Assembly (NCBI GenBank): GCA_001579985.1
Contig: LRSR01012020.1
Location: forward strand, 1 to 23,011
DNA from: Hypsibius dujardini
Taxonomy: Eukaryota; Tardigrada; Eutardigrada; Parachela; Hypsibiidae
Reading direction: 5' to 3'
DNA: 23,011 bases
Each line of letters begins with the position of its first letter. Within the stretch, counting starts at the first letter, position 1. The notes under the pieces were generated by a model that was given only the letters and a program-made list of their open reading frames with translations, had not been told where the DNA came from and ran no database searches. A program made the position numbers and the translations under genes. Shown here one piece after another: positions 13,491 to 18,805 of this stretch.

Positions 13491-13534
<44 letters not shown>

Positions 13535-16500
13535 CCTCAATGGCCTATCAAATTCCACCCCACACCATGCCCTTACAGCAGCATGCTCAGATCGTCGCCA
13601 ATCAGACCTTTCCCCCGGAAGTCCGCATCCAACCGACCACCGTCCCCGTCCCCACCGGACCACCACCCCAACAACACCAGCTGGAGTTCCACCCACCTCC
13701 ACCCTCAGCATCATCATCGGCGAACAGCAACGTCGACCACAGTGGCGACTTCCGACCGCCCAGTGCCGCACGATCGGAAACCAACGGCACCAGTCGTCAT
13801 TCGCTGGACAACCACGAGACAGCAGACGACAAACTGGGCGCGGAGAGGAAGAACGTGCTGCTGAAACAGCTGCTGGAACAGGGCAACGCAGGTAAGGATG
13901 ACATCGAAATAGTTTTGATCTGATTTCGCTGTGATTGAAATTGATTCATTTGTGACTTGTTTTCCAATTTTTTTTACTGTTACGCTAGTTGTGGGAATAT
14001 TTTTTTCCAATTTCGTGGAGGACCAGCTGTTTCGTTAAAATGGAATATTGGGCTTAGAATTCATCCTCGGGAATATCCGAAGCGGCAAATAGCTGTGCGC
14101 TGTTTTGTTTGCCTGAAATTTATTTTTTTACTGTTTCAAGCCGAGAATATGACTTGAGACTATAAGAATTGTGAGTTTGGTCAACTTCGGTAAAAATGGC
14201 GGAGGCCAGTCAATATCAAGAAGGCAGACTAAAGAACAATCGGTCAAACGAACTTTTTGGCCTTTTCTTCTGGAAGTCAAATGAAACGGAAATTATACAA
14301 AACATCTGGCTGATTTGATTGTTTGAAATTTGAAACTCGGAATATTTGATATTCTTATTCTTATCGCCCATAGGTGGGACAGCTGCGCCGCCGCCGCCGC
14401 CGCCGCCCCTCGGTGCGGAACGGAAGATGGCGTCGGTCTCACCGGCCAAATCACAAGCCACCCCCGTGGATGAGGACGACGACGATGAGATGTCTGCCTC
14501 AAGCCTGACGCCTGCGCAGCGCCAAACGCTGGCCATGATTGACAGCATGCCGCTGGAGGTGCAGAAGGAGAGCAACAGCAGCAGCATCAGCTCCTCTAGC
14601 CCGATGCAACAGCAGCAGACACTGGCCGGTGCGAGCGAGCTGATGCACCCACCCATGTCGGAGACCAGCCAGGATGGACTCTGCGGGGAGTCGGGAAAGA
14701 AAAAGCGCAAGACCACGTCGAAAAAGAAGAAGAAGGACGCTACGGCCGGGGCAGCGCCGGAGGGCAACGGTAATGCGGCTGTCGTGCCGGCGGATCCGAA
14801 TTGCGAAGCCTTGGTGGAGGCGCTCAGTACACGGATGAGCCAGGTGCCGTGGACGAATTTTGAACCGGAGCGGCCGTCGCTGCCACCGAAGAGCATTGAC
14901 CTGAAGATGGAGAGCGACCTGGCGCCGGTGCCGGTGGGGAAGAAGCTGGAGGATGTGAAGAAGCCGTCGAAGCGGTCCATTCAGGGCAGTTTCGGGCAGT
15001 ACGAAGTGGTCAAACTCGGACCCAAGAGCAGGTATGTGCGCAATTCACCCTCCTGTGGTCCAGTTATTTTTGCTGCACTGCGTTTTTCGGTTCTCAAGTA
15101 GCTTTCCAGTACCGAACGAGGTTGCTGTTTCCAGGTACTACGTCTGTCTGGACGGCCAAGACATGGTCATTCCCACGCCCGACGACACCGCCTCCTCCCA
15201 AATCTACGAGCTATGCATGCAGCAACACAGAGTCAGCGGGCATGCCGCCAACGGTAATAGTAACTCCCTCCACGACGTGGAGATCAAAATGGAAGTGGAC
15301 GAATTTGCCTGCCCACTCAGTCCGGCGCTGTCCTTCGTGTCGACCTCCTCGCAAGGGGAGAGTCGCCTGTTGGATCCCTGCTACGACAGTCACTATGATT
15401 GGTTGGACTTTGCTTTTCTACCGGAGGATTCACCGTTGGGGGAGATGATCGTCCCGGATCGCATGCTGCCGGCCATGCCGGAACCGGTCTTTGCCCCGCT
15501 GTCTGGTGGCTCCAGCATGAAGGAGAACCATGATGTCGACAATGCATTGACGCTGGCGAAGACGGAGAATTCGGTGGGACTTGTTAAGCCCGGACGGCTG
15601 CTTCAAGAATCAGATCGGGTCAACTGCAGTTTGGTGATTACGGAGGAGGCTGCCAGGGATTTGGGTGGTTTTCTTAAGGGACTTGCTGATTTGCTTCAGG
15701 TAATCGCATTGTGTATGTTGAGTGATAGACCGTCAGGCAGGCAGGCAGACAGGCAGACAGACAGAGAGACAGATAGACAGACAGATAGACAATCAGACAG
15801 GCAATGGATGGGTAGATCGGGCTTGGGATAGGAAGGAAATTATGCCATGTGATGAATGATATGTTTATTTTAATATATTTAGTTAATTCCCGTCTGGGTT
15901 ACAGGTTCCTCTGAGCGACATTGTCATGACTGGCTGCGAGCCGGGCGACATAAATTCCGTTCTACCGCCAACCAAGACGGCGGAAAATCCACACAAGTTC
16001 TGCTGCACCTGTGACGTAGCCATGTCTGGGAACGGTATCATCCGCAAAAAACTGTCAGAGTTTTCCTTTTCTGCCATGTACGACAACGGACTGCCGGTGG
16101 AGATGGAGGAGGAGACGGCCTACCTGTCGTTCTGCGGACAGCAGTGCCTCATGCAGTTTGCCATCAACTACACCAACGGATCGAAGCCCTCCCCGCCGGC
16201 CACTGTGTCGGTGGACCACGGCCCGACCACCGTCAAAGCCGAACCCAAAAAGGAGCGTCGCGAATCGGTCCCCAAACGGCAGTCTTCGGTGCAGATGATT
16301 CTGAAATCCATTGCGCCGCTGCTGCGGAAGGGCAAGAAGGCGAAGCAGGAAATGTGGACTCCCGCTCTCCTTCAGGTACGGATCAATGAGCTTGATGATT
16401 GACCGTTTGCGATTGATTGCTGTGATTTATATGAATGACGAAACGTATTTTGATTTATATGCAGAAAATTCATTTTCGAAACAGTATCTTGGACTTGCAT

Positions 16501-18768
16501 GACTTCTTTTTCTCCACGTTAATAGTAATAGTAATCAAATAGTAAACTGTAAGCGATTGGCGCCAGTAGTAGCACTTTGGAAGCAGGAGCTAGTGATGGC
16601 GAATTATTCGGACATAAGTCTACATTCTATTGTAGAAGCTCCAAAGCTTCCTCATTTTCTTTTGGCTAAGTTGGAGAATGGGGATTAGGACAGTTTTAGC
16701 ATGCAAAGGAATAGATTAGGTTGATTTGAATTTCAGACATCGTTTTGATCCTTGCTGGTCAGTCTGCGGTTCAGTTTTGTCTTAACCATTGGGATTTTTC
16801 AGGTGAAGAAGGCTCCCGTCACTGCTGAACCCCTGACCCCCGAACAAGTGCTGGACAAATTGGACGTGGGTATCGGCCGGCCGGACAGCATGAAGGATCA
16901 GCGCGTGTGCATCCTGTGCCATCTCATTGGCGACTTCCTCACCAGCGACGGCCCGGGCCGGCTGCTCAACATTGACGGCGACCACTGGGTCCACCTGAAC
17001 TGCGCGCTCTGGTCGACCGAAGTCTACGAGACCCTCAACGGCCACCTGATTAGTGTGCTTGAGGCGTGTAAGCGCGGCGCCCGGACCGAGTGCGTGCGCT
17101 GCCGGAAGATGGGCGCCACCATGGGCTGCTACAAGCAGCCCAAGATCCGCTGCGGTCAGGTGCTGCACTTTCCATGTGCCCGCGAGACCAACTGTATGTT
17201 CTTTGTGGATAAAACCATCTTCTGCGACGTGCACAAGCCCAAGGACCAGGCGGAGGGAGAGCTGCAGAGTCTGTCGGTGATGCGACGGGTCTGTGTGGGC
17301 CGCGAGGAATACCGTCTGGTGGCCGGGTATGACTTTCTGACTAGGAAGAGGTTTTCGTCGTATTCTGTAGATTTATTGTCCACGTTCCCCCAACAGATTG
17401 GCGCTCAACCCGGATGGGGTTCACACATTTCGGATCGGCACCCTGATCTTTCAGTCCATCGGCCAGCTGATACTGCACAACATTCAAAACTTCCATACCG
17501 AGACTTGTGTCTATCCGGTTAGTTTTTTCTTTCACTCTTTGTTTTCGGTCGGAGTAAGGAATCTAGTCCCTCTTTCTGACTGTCTGTCTGTCTGTTTGTC
17601 TGTTTGTCTGTCTGACTGTCTGTCTGACTGTCTGCTTGGCCCTTAGGTCTGTCATGTTTGTCCGTTCATCCATCTGTCTATCTCTCTGTTTATCTGGTTG
17701 ATTGTTTGTGTGCTCTTTAATAGTCTGTCTGTCTGTCTGTTGGGCTGTCTGTTTGTATGTTTAATTGTCTATCTGCCTGTTTGTTTGTCTCTTTAGTTGT
17801 CTGTCTGTCTGTTAACAAGGGAATATTGTTTGCAGGTTGGTTTTTCGATCGTCCGGATATTCTGGTCTATGCGTTCTCTCCATCGGCGTTGCTACTACCA
17901 CTGCAGCATCCACGTCAAGGATGACCGACCAGAGTTCCGGATCACCGTTCGGGAAACCGGCCTGCCGGATGTCCTCCTCACTGACGGCACTACTAAAGGT
18001 AAGTTTCCCGTATTTCAATCTGGGTCTCAACTGTTCAAGTCTGTCGGAAGTTCGAAACGCATTTTATGTTCCTTTGTTCATTAGGCGTCTGGATGAAGGT
18101 GGTGTCAGCCGTGCTCAGTTTGCGTTCCAGTGCCATGATCAAAGTCTTTCCCGACTTCTTCACCGGTGACGATCTGTTTGGGCTGTCCGAGGTCAACATC
18201 TCCCGCGCCATCGAGTCGCTGCCGGGCATCGCCGCGGCCACTAACTACACGTTGAAGTTTGAAAAAAGTCGCCCGGTCGAGCTGGGCCTGATCTCCAAGA
18301 GCGTCAGCGGCAGCGCCCGCACCGACCCCACCGGAAAAGGTCCTCAGCCAGCCAGCAAGAAGTAAGCGCCTTGCTTTTCCCAATGCCCACTGAAACACAC
18401 ATGAAAACAGATGAACAATTTCAATACCAGACTTTGACGAACAGCAAGTAGACAGGGTGAATATCACACGAATTAATCATCCAGTCGGGCACAGTCTAGT
18501 AGAGAGCACTGTTATCCGTCGAGACGTATTTTCAGTGAGGCAGACCACGCAGACAGGTAACCAAGGTATTCTAAGAAGGGTGAGACTGCATTGAACTGAA
18601 CACTTGAAAGGACGTCCTGACGAGGAGGAAGGAATAGAGAGCCCAACAATGAAAGTTGTTGAACAGACGTTCAGACGGACACAGGCTGACTGACTGACTT
18701 GTAGACAGGCACGGTCACACAGATAGACATCCCGACAGATAGACAGATGGATTGACAGGCATACAGAC

Positions 18769-18805
<37 letters not shown>

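Noticed and set aside
16782-17234. 150-codon minus-strand frame
   Set aside because: It is antisense to the conserved ePHD exon, whose + strand reading is certain.
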